Assembly: GCF_032854445.1 (NCBI RefSeq)
Contig: NC_088307.1
Coordinates: forward strand, 26,114,046 to 26,178,045
DNA length: 64,000 bases
Source of the DNA: Liolophura sinensis
Lineage: Eukaryota > Mollusca > Polyplacophora > Chitonida > Chitonidae
Direction: 5' to 3'
Of this stretch, positions 40,002 through 53,129 are shown one piece after another. How positions within the stretch are numbered: the stretch's first letter is position 1; every line of letters begins with the position of its first letter. Position numbers and translations under genes: made by a program. Below the pieces are notes generated by a model, which was not told the DNA's origin, did not search any database, and worked only from the letters and a program-made list of their open reading frames with translations.

Positions 40002-43000
40002 CTGAAAATGTAACATCCATCATATTAAATGAATTGTCCACATACAATAAAAAGCATGGTAATGTACACTGGTATCCATTTTCTGCTTATTTAGAGTTTA
40101 CCTCGCTTTCATCATGATATCGTTTCTTTCTCAGCAGCAACAGACTTTTTCTGCACAGTATATATTTATTTATTTGACCGGTGTTAAAATGCCATGCTCC
40201 TGAATTTTTCACAAAAAATATCAAGGGAATCAGGTTTGGGGCGACTGAAGAGCCTGAAATAAATCAACAACCTTTGGCAACAACCTGACCGGTCTTGTGA
40301 TTTAAAAGCCACAACCAGTAAAAACAGAATTAAGACTTGATTGGTTAAAGACTGGACAGTCGCAACGGGCAAGCAATTTCTCTGTCTCAGCTTGCAAACC
40401 CCTCTTATTTTGTACAGCTAACTGACTTTAATAAAACCACACCAAAAGACAACAGTCTGAATACCTCACCCACTCACAAAGTATGACAAGTTTTTAAGCC
40501 CCTCTTTTTGTAGAGATAACTGACACTAATACAAACCACACCAAAAGACAACAGTCTGGACACCTCACCCACTCACAGTGTGACACTAAGTATTTAAGCC
40601 CCTCCTTTCTTGTAGAGATAATTGACTTGAATAAAAAAAAACCATCAAAAGACACCGGTCTGGACACCTCACCCACTCACAGTATGACCAGTATTTAAGC
40701 CTCTCTATTTTTGTAGAGATAACTGACTTCAACACAAAGCCATCTTAAGACACCTGTCTGGACACCTCACCCACTCACAGTATGACCAGTATTTAAGCCT
40801 CTCTATTTTTGTAGAGATAACTGACTTCAATAAAAAGCCATCTTAAGACACCAGCCTTGACACCCACTCACAGTATGAACCTAGTCAATAAGTACTAATT
40901 GGCACAATCAAAATACATTGAGACAAGAATGAAAAATTCATGTACATTTTATCTTGATAGACAAATTTTAACTTTAATGCCTAATACTAAGCATTGTGGT
41001 GCACTGTAAGATCTTTATCAATTTTTATTTATATCTGAAATGACTTCTTGGAACTGATCCAATCACAATGACCTTCTGATTTTCCACACTTTTCAAGGTC
41101 AGTAAAAGTAGATTTCAATTTCAAGGCTTTCCATTACATGTCCCGTGTGAAACCTGGTACCCACCTCGCAGAGCTGCAGCTTTGCTATTCCCTTGTGCCT
41201 CAAAAGCCTGCTGAAGAGGTGGAACCAGAAGGGGTAGAGCACCTCCTATATTTGTGATGATGAAGAGGTAGACAGCGACTGCACTGGCTCTGATTGACGA
41301 GGGCACTAACTCCACCACCACGGCCAAGGTGACCCCCACCCACATTTCACCTGGAAAACAAGATAATGCAAATGATAAAGACCCTGTGGACAATAAGATA
41401 AAGCAATTAATGACCATTGACCCCGGATAATAAGATAATGCAATTGATAATGACACTAACCTAAAATTGCTTTAACTAACAAAGTTCTACTGCTGTTAAT
41501 TAACCCAATCAACAACTCTATAAAAGGGTCACTGAAGTACTTTTTTTTTTCAATATGCCCAACAAAGTTCATTATCTGAAGAAATTTAGGACCATCAGAA
41601 TGCATTAGCCATAATTTTTTTTCCATCAATTGGACTTCTTGATATACATGAATATTGATTCCTTTGACATAAATGAATCACTGAATGGGTATAATTCAGT
41701 GATGCAATATAGGTATAGCACAGTGTAACTTTATGGAAATTCTTTCAATCTGCAAAATCTATACTTTGACACACATTTGCTGTAGGTAATTTTGCGGAGA
41801 CTTTCATCACAGTTATATACTTACACTCAACTGAGCTCAACACATGCAGTTCTCTTTGAGATGCCGATCTTATCATAATACCATAACATCAATTCTAACA
41901 AAAATCAAGAGATATAGGCTAAGTCAATGAATTCTGGGATTTATGGTAATCAGTATGTATTGAGGGCATCAACAGTGAACAGTGTCCAACTCATGGAATT
42001 CAGCTTCACATGTACCCAAAACCTGACTGCTATATAAACAGCGTGCTTGTAACACCACCCTTTCATTTATGAGTACCCTTTTTCTTCTCATTTTCAGGAC
42101 ACATATTAGCAGAGCTGAAAGCCAAAAAATTACATTTCTCTCCCAGTGTTTTTGAAAAGTAAAGATATGAATATGTTGTTCATTAGATGGACTAATCATG
42201 TAAAAAAAAAAAAGAAACTAATATCCCTGCTAAAATTACAAGTATATCGGCTGCAAAAAGCAGACTAGGTGTCCCAAAAGTCAGATTTGATTTGATTTGA
42301 TTTGATTGGTGTTTTATGCCGTACTCAAGAATATTTCGCTTATACGATGGTGTCCGGTATTGTAGTGGGAGGAAACCGGGCAGAGCCCGGGGGAAACCCA
42401 CAACCATCTGCAGGTTGCTGGCAGACTTCCCCATGTATGGCCGGAGACGAAGCCAGTACCAGCTGGACTTGAACTCACAATGACAGCATAGGTGAGAGGC
42501 TCATGGGTCATTGCGCTGCGCTAGAGCGCTAACCAACTGAGCCACGGAGGTCCCCCCAAAAATTAGAAGAAATAGGTAGCTCAACATTCCTGTCAATGCT
42601 ATTGCACATGGACACCAGGGGGTTAGAAGTGATTTAGGCCTAATCAGACTTATACCCTAATGCACAATCTTTTCACACATAAAGAGTGAATTTCAGTGCA
42701 ATTTATACACCTTTTTCATTTGATTTGGAAGACAAAACAACATTTGTTATATTGGCCAATTTCAGGGCTTCACAAAAAACAGAAGTTCATCAGTGTACAC
42801 AGACTAATACCCTCAGAATAAGCTTGAATAAAAACCTTGCACTTGCGAAAAAGGTTGAAGAATTACAGTAACTGAACATTACGCCTCAAAATACTTTATT
42901 TATATATTTGTTTGTTTATTTTTTTCTTTACATCATTTAAGAAAGTAAGTAAAATGCATTCAGCTATTGGAATTCTAAGGTGGGTTCTATAAGCCATGAT

Positions 43001-46000
43001 GACCTCACAATACCTTCTTGTCATGTTTGTGGGCATAAGTTAACTAATCTTTCACTAGTAGGCATTAAAGGTTATTCCTGCATTAAGAATCTATAGTCTC
43101 TACACTGATTAGCCTTTCATACACAAACTTTATCTTTAACTCTTTTCTAAGCACAGGAAAGGTTTGGCCACTTATTGGTAAATGCTTTTCATCAATTTTT
43201 TCTTAACCCATATAAATAAAGGTACATGTGTACTAGTACACAGCTCATAGTATTAATTTCTACGTGCATGTGCTTTTTTTAGCAACGATTTATACACGTA
43301 ACTGAAACACTCACCCAATAAGTATGTTGGTATTTGGCAGATGTATCCATAAGGTGGGTCAAAAAATAAAGTACCCGCTGCAAAAGGAGCAGCGCAAATC
43401 TGCAAACAGAAAGTCAGTGGAAGTTTGCAATGTAACTTAAAAGAATCTAACACATTACTGGATGAGAAACAACATTACTGGATGAGAAACAAACATTACT
43501 GGATGAGAAACAAACATTACTGGATGACAAACAAACATTACTGGATGACAAACAAATATTACTGGATGACAAACAAATATTACTGGAAGACAAACAAACA
43601 TTGCCAGATGAGAAACAAACATTACTGGATGAGAAACAAACATTACTGCATGAGGAAGAAACATTACTGAATGAGAAACAAACATTACTGAATGAGAAAC
43701 AAACATTACTGAATGAGAAGCAAATATTGTGGTCAAAATATCTATAAAGTGCATTGACATAAACAGAGATTAAGCTTATTGTAGTAGATGTGCTTATTTT
43801 ATTGGAGCTTAAAGTTGTACCCTAGAATACCTGACTAAATTCAGGTTAAACTATGTGAGGAGGGATCACGATGGAAAACACACTGCACACGACAAAATTT
43901 CCAAAGTCGTCCAAATCAACAAAATCAGAAAGAAAAACAAATTCAGGTACTTCAGAAATCTACATCCCATGCTAAAAATCAAAAGTTTATGTAGGGATCA
44001 ACTGATTCAAGATGGTTTTAAAACATGATCTGAATGGCCACAAAATGAATATGAACACAAAATTTTAATTAAATTAGGACAAAATTTGATGCATATATTG
44101 CATTGATTTATTTATTTATTTTTGATTGGTGTTTCATGCCGTACTCAAGAATATTTCACTTATCTGACGATGGCCAGCATTATGGTGGGAGAAAAGCAGC
44201 GGAGCCTGAGGGAAACCACAACTATCCGAATGATGCTGGCAGACCTTCCAACTTACGGCCAGACATAGCACTGAAGCCAACAAACTGTTAAAACACCCGT
44301 CACCACAGAGCTTTGAAATAAGCTCATCATAGATACATGTACTTAGGGAATAATTATAAAACTGAATGTTACCAGTACCTGACTAACAACTAAGACAAAA
44401 ACTCTGGCGTAAAGTCCCCGCCTCTTGACTATCCTGTCCGAGATAAAGCCGCCAGCGACCACACCCAAACTTCCTCCCACCAGAGGAATCCATCCCATAT
44501 AGGTGGCAATCTGGTCCGGGGTTTGCTGAATGGCCTGGAAGTAAGGCTGTGTGTTGTAGGCCCACACATATCCAGCTGTGGATAGGCAAAAAAGAAATTT
44601 AAGCAGGAATATTACAAAACACGAAATTGGTCTACTGCTCTACACAAAATGAACGATATTTGTTTTTCATCTTTTTTTAGATGCCTTGATGATTTTTTAC
44701 ACTTCAATGTGCCCGGCTGCACAGAAAAGTTTCCAAACATCTGACAGCACGAAAAACCAAAACAGTACGAAATGAGCTAAAATTTGAACAAAAGATGCCA
44801 AACAAATGCATTTTTAGAGCTATATGTAAATGAATGTCATAAAATCTTACTTACGATAGTGAATCTCACATTTCTCAAAAAGGAATCATCCTACATGTAC
44901 CTCAAAACACCTTTCAAAAGCTAAGATCAAAAGTACTCTGAGAATCAGGAAATTTGTGAAGCTCAGTGATGAACAAAATTTTAGATCGCTTACTGCACCC
45001 TTATATGAGACAGAGTATATAAAAGTGCAGTGTCATGAGATATGTTATCATTCAAGGTCGGCTGATCGTGTAATCTAATCAGTCCAATGACACAGCATGA
45101 ATTACTACCATAACAATAGTACAAGTATTACACTACAAACATAAACTTTCTATAAAAGAATGAAGAACACGGAATTATGTTCTTTGCTCCAATTGTTTGT
45201 GAGGTTTTGCTGACAAGAAGCGATCAACGGAGCTTGTGTGTTGCTTAGTGCAGTACAGTGTTTGTGGAAAAACCACGTGTATATTTGACTGGTGTTTCAC
45301 ACCACTCTTACATGTAAGAATATTTCACTTACACGACGACAACCATCATTATGGTGGGCCGAAACTGAGTAAAGCCCAGAGGAAAACCCACGACCATCCG
45401 CAGGTTGCTGACAGACCTTGTCACGTACGGCTGGAGAGGAAGCAAGGACAATCTGGACTTGAACTCAAAGCGACAGCATTGGTGAGAGGCTCCTTGGGTC
45501 ACTCTTGTTACGGAGGCCCCCTATTAACTGAATAAACAATAATGATGATATTCTTTTTTCACCTGCATTCCTGATAGACCCAGCTATGCACAGCATGATC
45601 AGCGATGGACTCAGAAACGGCTTCAGAATTGATGCCAGTTTGTGGCAAACTCCGCCCTCAACAGTCTGTAGATGGCCACTCCCCAAAGCCTTATTAGGGC
45701 GTAAGGGTTCTTTGAGTGACAGTATTATAACCAAGCCCAGAAGTACACCTGGTGCTCCACACAAATAAAATGCCCAGCGCCAACTCTGGAAAAAGGAAAA
45801 CAAAACATAAAAGAAATATTTCAGGAGTTAAAAATAAGATTTGATTTCGCTAATATATCAAGTCCAAGTCCAGTTTTAAAATTGCAAAAACAAAGTACTG
45901 TACACAGCTCATAAAGATTTTCTGACCGTTTCGATGGCCTACATGTAATTGTGAGAGAATGTGCCTTGAAGTAGAGAGATACGGGCTCAAATCTGGGCCA

Positions 46001-48695
46001 GGTGATATTTAAGACTTTAAACATGGTACTTGTTGCTGTATCACTTGGCACTCGGCAATGAGAGGTTAGAGCAAGGAAACAGGACAGGTTTACCTACATT
46101 TTGACAATGTGATACTGCAGAAGAGATAAAGTCACGTATATATTTGAAATTGTTCATGGCCACAGCTGCCACAGCTTACATCTGAGTACTCTTGTTTACT
46201 GACTGAGGAAACAAACTAGCAATTTAAATATAAAATTAAATTAACTCAAATTAAATTTTAGTATTTGTATACCATGATGATATTGACTGGAACAGTATCC
46301 AAATACTAAATCTTCAAAAGCATAAAACTTTGATCATATTCAATTTACCTGGCCCAGTATATTGAACTCCACAATTTTGTTGCCGAGTGCGTAAGACAGA
46401 CTGTAGCCAGTGTAAATACCCCAGTTGTAGACCCCCAAGGCTAGACCCCGAGTAGCTTCCTCAAAGTAGTCAGCAATCAGTGACGTGGCAAACGGGGTGC
46501 AGCCGGCTTCCCTACAGGTTAAAATCGCTTTACCATTATACTCTTGGAAGAAGATCAGGTGGTGTATTTCCTGGCTTGGCCAAGTTACATGCATTCATTG
46601 TCACACATTAATTTATTCATTTATTTTATTGGTATTAAATGTTGTACTCAAGAATTGTTCACTTAATACTGATATATGATGGTGGTCTGGTTTATGACTG
46701 AAGGAAACCAGAGTGCTCGGAGAACCCAATATTTGAGTGAAACCAGAGTGCCTGTAGTAACCCAATGTTCGAGGGCAACCAGAGTGCCCTGAGTAACCCA
46801 GTGCCTGCAGGAAACCAGAGCCCGGAGTAACCCAGTGCTCAAAGAAACCAGAGTGCCTGGAGTAAGCCAGTGCTCAAAGGAAACCAGAGTGGCTGGAGTA
46901 ATCCAGTGCCCAAAGGAAACCAGAGTGCCCCGAGTAACCCAGTCTCCGAAGGAAACCAGAGTGCCTCGAGTAAACCAGAGCGCCCCGAGTAACCCTGAAC
47001 CTGCAGGAAGTCAGAGTGCCTGGGGTAACCCAGTGCCCTAAGGAAACCAGAGTGCCCTGAGTAACCCAGTGCCTGCAGGAAATCAGAGTGCTCTAAGTAA
47101 ATCACCAACATTCAGTTTGTACATTAAGCTAGTGTACATGTATTTGTAAACATCATGGTCAGAAGAACAAAATCACCTATGATGCCTATAGTAGACCTAC
47201 CCAAACCCCAGGCCAAATCTGAGAATGACCAACTGCCAGTACGTGTTGATAGCTCCGGTCAATACTGTCATCACTGACCAGAATATCAGACAGATAGCCA
47301 GCAGTATCTTGCGATTGTAGCGGTCAGCGGCAAACCCGATGAAAATGCCCGCAAAGGTGTAGACCAGGGTAAAGACTGGACCAGCTACTGCCTGGTACTC
47401 GTAACCCTGGCCGTTGTAGTCCCATTTACAGATGTGCTCCGTGCCATTCACTTCTATTGATGAACATCTAAGTGTATAAAGAATTTGAACAATCATTAAA
47501 CATTTACTCAGAAAGGAAGGAAAGAAACTTACAGGTACTTATTCCTTCAAGGTATAAATATACATGAAATTGTTCTGAATTGTTTATACTACCGGCACTG
47601 TTATTCATTAACCTTTTCACATGTTTGCAAGGTGTTCATTCAAGCATGCTATGAACGCATTATGTTGTATGGACAAATTTACTTATTTTATTTATTTGAT
47701 TGGTGTTTTACACTGTACTCGAGAATATTTGACTCATATGACGGTGGCCAGCACAACGGTGGGAGGAAACTGGGCAGAGCCCAGGGGAAACCCACGACCA
47801 TCCACAAGTTGCTGCAGACCTTCCCACATATGGCCGGAGAGGAAACCAGCTTGAGCTGGACTTGAACTCATAGCGACCGCATTGGTGAGAGGCTCCTGGG
47901 TCACTGCGCTGCGCTTGCGTGCTAACCAACTGAGCCACGGAGGCCCCTGTATAGACAGTTAAAATTTTACTGCTTGTGAAGCAATGAAATCTGCCAATCC
48001 AACCAATGTACTTATGTCTCCAAAATCGAAGGCAAAAATTTCCATAAATTGCCATTTCATATGTGAAAAGTTTAGCATTTTTAAAAGACACATTTTGAAT
48101 GATTCTGATTGATTCATTTGCCTTTTAGGACCACTGAAGAGTTTTTTGTGATCTTTGATCGATGTATTCTTACAAAAAGTGATCTGCCAACAGCACTGAA
48201 TGCGACAGAATTTACAATTAAATTCCTTGCCCAAGTCTGGTTTTGATCCCACACACTGAAATACATGTACCTTTATCACAGAAACATAATACAACAATCA
48301 CATACATAAATGTGAATTTATTTATTATCTGATTGGTGTTTTAGCTTGTACTCAAGAATATTATACTAATACATGTATGACAGCAGTCTGTTACGACGCC
48401 AGCATAATTATAGAAACCAAACAGATCATGAAAATCATGAAAAAAACTAAATCGTTACAACGAAACTCACGTGTCTGAAGAAGTACCATTGCACTTTCGT
48501 CCCTCCAGATCCTTGTCAGTGTATGATGTGTTCAGCATGCAGGCCTGGTCACCAAAGTGAATGTCCTGAGCCATGGGTTTGGCCGTAATGGCCAGCATGT
48601 AGCGGTCAAGTTGGTTGAACAGGTATGCAAACAGCAGAAGCAGTAGGACGTACACGCTGTACGGAGTACAACCCTTCCACACCATTTTTCCTCGG
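39859..48695 (-). CDS. Gene D: Spinster-like MFS transporter, 492 aa, 8 exons
   Basis: Spinster-like MFS paralogue, predicted 12 TM; the best match to the Spns consensus of the three. Exons: 48685-48471 (ATG), 47467-47201, 46511-46349, 45785-45563, 44575-44379, 43399-43315, 41350-41165, 40001-39859 (TAA). All are GT-AG and in frame. Motifs: NQLDRYMLAIT in TM1; loop Cys 49, 65, 73, 85 with sequons at Asn 52, 66, 79; WDYNGQG; GFAADRYNRK, the intact motif A seen in Spns proteins; GFGEAGCTPFA in TM4; GGFISDRIVKRRGLYAR; GEMWVGVTL in TM10. The short tail contains YQPI, a possible YxxPhi endosome/lysosome sorting signal. Introns hold a roughly 100-bp array, a 21-bp array, a 36-bp minisatellite and several SINEs. 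Location is probably a cell or endolysosomal membrane; substrate unknown. Confidence 0.92.
40393..40885. repeat. Tandem repeat, about 100-bp unit
   Basis: Five diverged copies carrying tatttaagcccctct, tgtagagataactgac and cacctcacccactcacagt, spaced about 100 bp apart, in gene D intron 7. Confidence 0.9.
41165..41350 (-). CDS. Gene D exon 7
   Basis: 186 nt. Encodes GEMWVGVTLAVVVELVP and ASAVAVYLFIITNIGGALPL (TM10-TM11). Confidence 0.94.
42282..42556 (-). mobile_element. SINE type 1, full length
   Basis: Tail (ttgattt)n and gattggtgttttatgccgta at left; tRNA-like head with ccaactgagccacggagg at right. Possible short duplication cccaaaa at each side. Confidence 0.88.
43315..43399 (-). CDS. 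Gene D exon 6
   Basis: 85 nt. Encodes ICAAPFAAGTLFFDPPYGYI and CQIPTYLLG (TM9). Confidence 0.92.
43445..43730. repeat. 21-bp minisatellite
   Basis: About 13 copies of acattactggatgagaaaca plus one base. The seven-codon period produces open frames on both strands that are not genes. Confidence 0.94.
44100..44285 (-). repeat. SINE type 1, partial
   Basis: Tail gattggtgtttcatgccgta through atgctggcagaccttccaac; the tRNA head is missing. Confidence 0.83.
44379..44575 (-). CDS. Gene D exon 5
   Basis: 197 nt. Encodes GYVWAYNTQPYFQAIQQT, WIPLVGGSLGVVAGGFISDR and the basic loop IVKRRGLYAR. Confidence 0.94.
45280..45525 (-). repeat. SINE type 1, near full
   Basis: Tail gactggtgtttcacaccact through ggacttgaactcaaagcgac and head gtcactcttgttacggaggc; the A-box area is damaged. 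Confidence 0.82.
45563..45785 (-). CDS. Gene D exon 4
   Basis: 223 nt. Encodes SWRWAFYLCGAPGVLLGLVI (TM6), a short central loop, and SPSLIMLCIAGSIRNA (TM7 start). Confidence 0.94.
45920..46120 (+). repeat. SINE type 5 fragment
   Basis: A tRNA-like stretch (gggctcaaatctgg, B-box-like) leads into aaacatggtacttgttgctg and gcaatgagaggttagagcaa, shared with 36485-36795. Confidence 0.55.
46349..46511 (-). CDS. Gene D exon 3
   Basis: 163 nt. Encodes GEAGCTPFATSLIADYF and YNWGIYTGYSLSYALGN (TM4-TM5). Confidence 0.94.
46610..47105. repeat. 36-bp minisatellite grown from a SINE
   Basis: A SINE type 4 tail in minus orientation (46613-46700) runs into ggaaaccagagtgctcggag. This segment is then repeated about 11 times with period near 36 bp (gaaaccagagtgcctggagt, aacccagtgcc). 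Confidence 0.85.
47201..47467 (-). CDS. Gene D exon 2
   Basis: 267 nt. Encodes CSSIEVNGTEHICKWDYNGQ, TM2, GFAADRYNRK and TM3 ending RFGLGFG. Confidence 0.94.
47676..47947 (-). mobile_element. SINE type 1, full length
   Basis: Complete SINE; imperfect flanking duplication tgtatggaca (about 47666) and tgtatagaca (47948). In gene D intron 1. Confidence 0.9.
48315..48410 (-). repeat. SINE type 1/4 tail fragment
   Basis: Gattggtgttttagcttgta followed by ctcaagaatattatactaat; only the tail remains. Confidence 0.65.
48471..48695 (-). CDS. Gene D exon 1
   Basis: Coding part 48685-48471: MVWKGCTPYS, TM1 with NQLDRYMLAIT and the first loop half. A ggtcacag just upstream (48696) suggests a 5' UTR splice acceptor. 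Confidence 0.9.
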
Positions 48696-48714
48696 CTGTG
48701 ACCAAAAAATATAT

Positions 48715-48935
48715 ATTTATTTAGCTATTTGATTGGTGTTTTATGCCGTATTTTAGAATATTTCAATTACATGATGGCAGCCAGCATTATCGTTGGATGA
48801 AACCGGGCAGAGCCCGGGAGACACCCATGACCATCCGCAAGATGTTGACAGGCCTTTCCATGTACAGCTGGAAAGGAAGCCAGCATGAGCTGGACATAAC
48901 TCACAGCGACTGATTTGGTCACAGGGTGCTACATA
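48715..48935 (-). repeat. SINE type 1, partial
   Basis: Tail gattggtgttttatgccgta through gccagcatgagctggacata; the A-box part is missing. Confidence 0.83.
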
Positions 48936-49106
48936 AGCAAGCACATGTGGACAAGCCTATTATACATAGTTCAATAAAATAAACCGTTGATTGTAGTGAT
49001 ATTTGACAACATGGTAGTTGAAGACTATGTCAGATAGTAGCGCTGCTATCAGGCAGTCAGTCAAATATTGCCAGAATCCACGTTTAATTTATAATTGAAC
49101 TTGCAT

Positions 49107-49335
49107 GGGGCCTCCATTGCCTATGGGGTTAGCATGACCCACGAGCCTCTCACTAATCAGGTGGCTCTGAGTTCAAGTCCAGCTCATGCTGGCTAATTCT
49201 CTGGCCATAAGTGAGAAGGTCTGCCAGCAACCTGCGCATAGCCATGGGTTTCCCAGGGCTCTGCTGGGATTCATCCCGCCATAATTCTTGCCGCTGTTGC
49301 GTAAAACACGCGAAACTTTTCTTGAGATGCTTGAT
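49107..49335 (+). repeat. SINE type 1, diverged
   Basis: Head ggggcctccattgcctatgg, B-box gagttcaagtccagctcatg, body and a damaged tail (gttgcgtaaaacacgcgaa). Confidence 0.8.
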
Positions 49336-50593
49336 GAACACAATGAGTGGATGGACCAGTACAACAACAACATAATAATCATGTCAGGCCTTTACAAATG
49401 AGCTATATTCAATAACATGTCATTACGCTACCTATATCCTAGTAGGGCTGTGATAAAGTGACTATCACGTAATACGCTGCCATACATAAGTTTACATAAA
49501 GTAGTAACGCCTGACCTCAGTACATGACTACATGACCATCAAATTTATCACATATTCATTGCCTTTTCTTACCGTATAATTTCCGCTGTTTCGTAAGCTA
49601 AGTTGTAACTTCAACTGTTGAACGTTGTTCTAGTGGTAAACTCGCATTTTCTTTTTTTCCCTCCCAAAATTAAGAAAAGTTGAATGTTGACTAAGTAGTC
49701 CAGAGACTAGGGGCAACTAGTCCAATAATATCAAGCACAATAGCTAGACATGTGACCGTGTAATGTTGTCATAACTTTCCTGTCACAAGTTACAAAACAT
49801 TTCCACGTGATACCGTTGTTGTTGGCGTCACTGTCAAACGTAGCCTAGTATAGCAGCCGCACCCACGGTCAGGTAAAGATCAAAATGTGTGACCTGGACT
49901 CTATATGTGACGGATGACGGATTCAGTTGTGTGCATTTCATTAATGGAACACCATAGTTATTAGATTTCGTTAACCGTGATCAGTTTCACTTCCAAATTG
50001 CCAGCGCGTAAGCCCTATAATACAGGCCTAGTAATTTTAGCGATTTATCCTTCAAGAAATACATAATAAAAGAAATATACATATAAACACGTAATTTACT
50101 AAAAAAGTTAATTACTCTTTTGAAAAAGACAACGGCTCCTTCCCTTTTTCGTCTCTGTTGTTCATTTCAGTCCCCGACGTTTGCTTTGCCTGCAACTCGG
50201 TCCCCTGTAACAACATTGAAGTCGGATAGCTGCATGATATTTAGAATTATTCCTGGTAATGATGCAGTTCATTATATACCTATACAATACATGCATGGAA
50301 GTTTGATTGGTTTTCTTTAACATCGTGTTCAAGAATTGTTCACGCATCTCTACAGATCTAACATACATATAGGGCGGCCAATTTCTTGGTATACTATGAT
50401 GAAAGGCGGCCGTATAGGGCTGATACTGAGTGAAACTCCAACGTCTGGCATATTAGTCCCAAGTACAAGTCGCTGATAAATTTTTTTTTCATGTCTGTGC
50501 CACACGGGTGCAGATTATTATCAATATTTAATTGCAGTTATACGCATGTAGGTAACGATGCATTATTATATTTATAATTTATTTATTCATATC

Positions 50594-50852
50594 GGGGCAT
50601 CCGTGACTCAGTTGCTTAGCGCGCTAACGCAGCGTGATGACCTAGCAGTCTCTCACCAATGCGGTCTAGCTCATGCTGGCTTCCTCTCCGGCCGTACGTG
50701 GGACGGTCATGCAGCAACCTGCGGATGGTCGTGGGTTTCCACCGGGCTCTGCCCGGTTTCAACCCACCATAATGCTGGCCGCCGTCGTATAAGTGAAATA
50801 TTCCTGAGTAGGGGCCTACGGCATAAAACACCAATCAAATAAAGAAATAAAT
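50594..50852 (+). mobile_element. SINE type 1, full length
   Basis: Starts ggggcatccgtgactcagtt and ends caatcaaataaagaaataaa. Flanked by atttattcatatc (50581-50593) and atttattcatttc (50853-50865), a 13-bp duplication with one mismatch. Confidence 0.9.
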
Positions 50853-51334
50853 ATTTATTCATTTCACTGTTACTTAACTACTTAACCCCATACTCGACAA
50901 CAAGTTTTCACTTTTACGATATATATATATACACGTGGCGTATAAAGACATATACTCATTACACAAAGTAACTGTGCATAGATATAGATATGCATGCATT
51001 GTTCTTCCATTTTCGAAATAGGTGATAAATTCGTCCCAATAGGTGATAAATCAGGTAAATTTGCAGGTCAAGGGTCCGCATAAAATTTGTTTGCATCCAT
51101 AAATGCTCTTGTTATTCGAGCCGTGCCCATGGGGAAGAGTATTGTCTTGCTAAAATGTGACCCCCGGGGCCGTGACGCTGCAAGAAAGGGACGACAATGG
51201 GCAGAAGGGTCTGGCCGCGGTGGCCCACGGTTTGTGGGTTTATGCCACTATAGTCTGGAATGATTCGGGCAGTTTCTACGTCTGTTTGACGTCTGTTTTT
51301 GAGGTACGCGTGTCAAACCGATTTTGTGCAGGTA

Positions 51335-51482
51335 CCGTTACCCGTGGACGTCCAGAACCCGAACGATTCCTTAAGGAGTTCTGCCTGGTTCCCTCTCACC
51401 ATAACGTTGACCGCCGTCGTAGGCCTGAATGTGAAATATTCATGAGAACTGCGTAAAACACCAATCAAATAACTAAATAAAT
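51335..51482 (+). repeat. SINE type 1 tail
   Basis: Tggttccctctcaccataac, gccgccgtcgt and caccaatcaaataactaaat. Confidence 0.68.
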
Positions 51483-52589
51483 ACAGATTTTGTACCTGGG
51501 GCAAATGTTGGTAAAACTAGTATACATACGATTTAAACATAAAGCCAACGTCAGGAATTCAACGGGAGATGGGTTTGAACCCCTGTCCCAGTCGCCAAAG
51601 CCACATATATGTTTACAAATGTACATCTTTCTTCCCAAGCGACAACACACTGTACTGATAGTTACAGCAACGTACAAGCATATATGTCTATATAACTGTT
51701 GCTGATTGTGTCGCACCCAACCTATTGTTCAATAATAGATAAAGGTGTATACTTGCCGGTTGGTTTTCCATATTTGTAGGTAGATCCAGTGCAAATTTGC
51801 CTATATCTCGAGCACTTAAAGCATCGCTTGCATGTTGACGAGTCAATATACATATAACTCATATACAAATATTGATTATCGCAGCGATGGTAATTGCCCA
51901 TATAAAAAAATTAAATCAACATATACGTGTGTGTTGGTTATATGAAAGTATATTATACAGGTATGCAGACCTATATATACCCATATCTATATGAAACTGA
52001 CTTTCGTGCATGTACATCTACAATATAATGTCAACACACATATGTATTATCTTTAGCAATATACCGATACCCAGTATGTATGCTATATGTTAGGTTCTGA
52101 GTATAATATAGGAAAACATATCAATGTAGGCCATCACCTTTATCTTAATAGAATAGATCTATCCAGTATACGTATGTACCCGTCATTGTTTTACTTACCG
52201 TTATTCCTCTGTAAGCTACAGTCGTTGACATATAATATCAGCTTGAACAATGGTAAAGGAATATAGTCGTTTGTCACGTGATTTTGTCAGGTGGATTATA
52301 TAGGTCTGCGTTCTTCCATATCTGTTGTCAGACATCACGTGGTGTATTTATACACATACATATCAAAATACAATCTCACTTTATCGGGCATAATATGTCT
52401 CTGTACAGTTAGGTCTGTTTTTATCACAAAGTATATACATGTATCTTGTGTTAATTCAGTCTAACCCCTTGTTGACAAGAAAGGGTAGATAGCATACATT
52501 TATATAGTTTGTTGAAAATTAAGCATGCGCTATTTTAATTGTCTTCCACCACATGTGGTATGCATAATATGTATATCTGTGTGTCGCGC

Positions 52590-52740
52590 GTGGGAACTTT
52601 CGTCAGTAACTGTCCAACGGTCGGTGGTTTAACTCGGTGACGCCATATACCGGTATAATATACGTATGTATGCTTGGATACTGTGTTAAACAAATTTACC
52701 CAAATAAGTCCAAAGATAAATGAATAAATAAATAAACGAA
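52590..52740 (+). repeat. SINE type 4 fragment
   Basis: Cgtcagtaactgtccaacgg and tcggtggtttaactcggtga, then a worn tail ending aaataaataaac. Confidence 0.55.
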
Positions 52741-52847
52741 CTGTAACCCTGCAAGCAATTAATGCATGCATACCTGTGCATGAGAATAAATTTTCATTAA
52801 GTTCATTAATTTTAAGTACATATACTTTTAATAATTAGAGAGAGAGA

Positions 52848-52955
52848 TGTATTTATTTGATTGGTGTTTTATGCAGTGCTCAGGAATATTTCACTTATTG
52901 CATGGCGGTCAGCATTATTGTGGGAGGAAACGGGGAAGAGTCCGGGGAATAACCC
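52848..52955 (-). repeat. SINE type 1 tail
   Basis: Tttgattggtgttttatgca through gtgggaggaaacggggaaga. Confidence 0.78.
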
Positions 52956-53129
52956 AGAGAATTAAAGTGAATTTTAAATCATTGGCGACATATTTAAAAT
53001 TGTTTCTTTATACAGTGTAATTAAAAATTTGGCTGCAGCGAGAAAAAAAATGGTAGGGCTATAATATATATATAATCTGATAATTTAACAGAAAGTCTGT
53101 GCCGTCAGAATGTACTTCTGAGTGACGCT

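Noticed and set aside
43425-43760. ORFs on both strands rich in HYWMRNK or MFVSHPV repeats
   Set aside because: Translation of the 21-bp minisatellite; seven codons per unit keeps both strands open.
46835-47111. Repeat ORFs with KETRVPGVSQ or GYSGHSGFLQALG units
   Set aside because: Translation of the 36-bp minisatellite in gene D intron 2.
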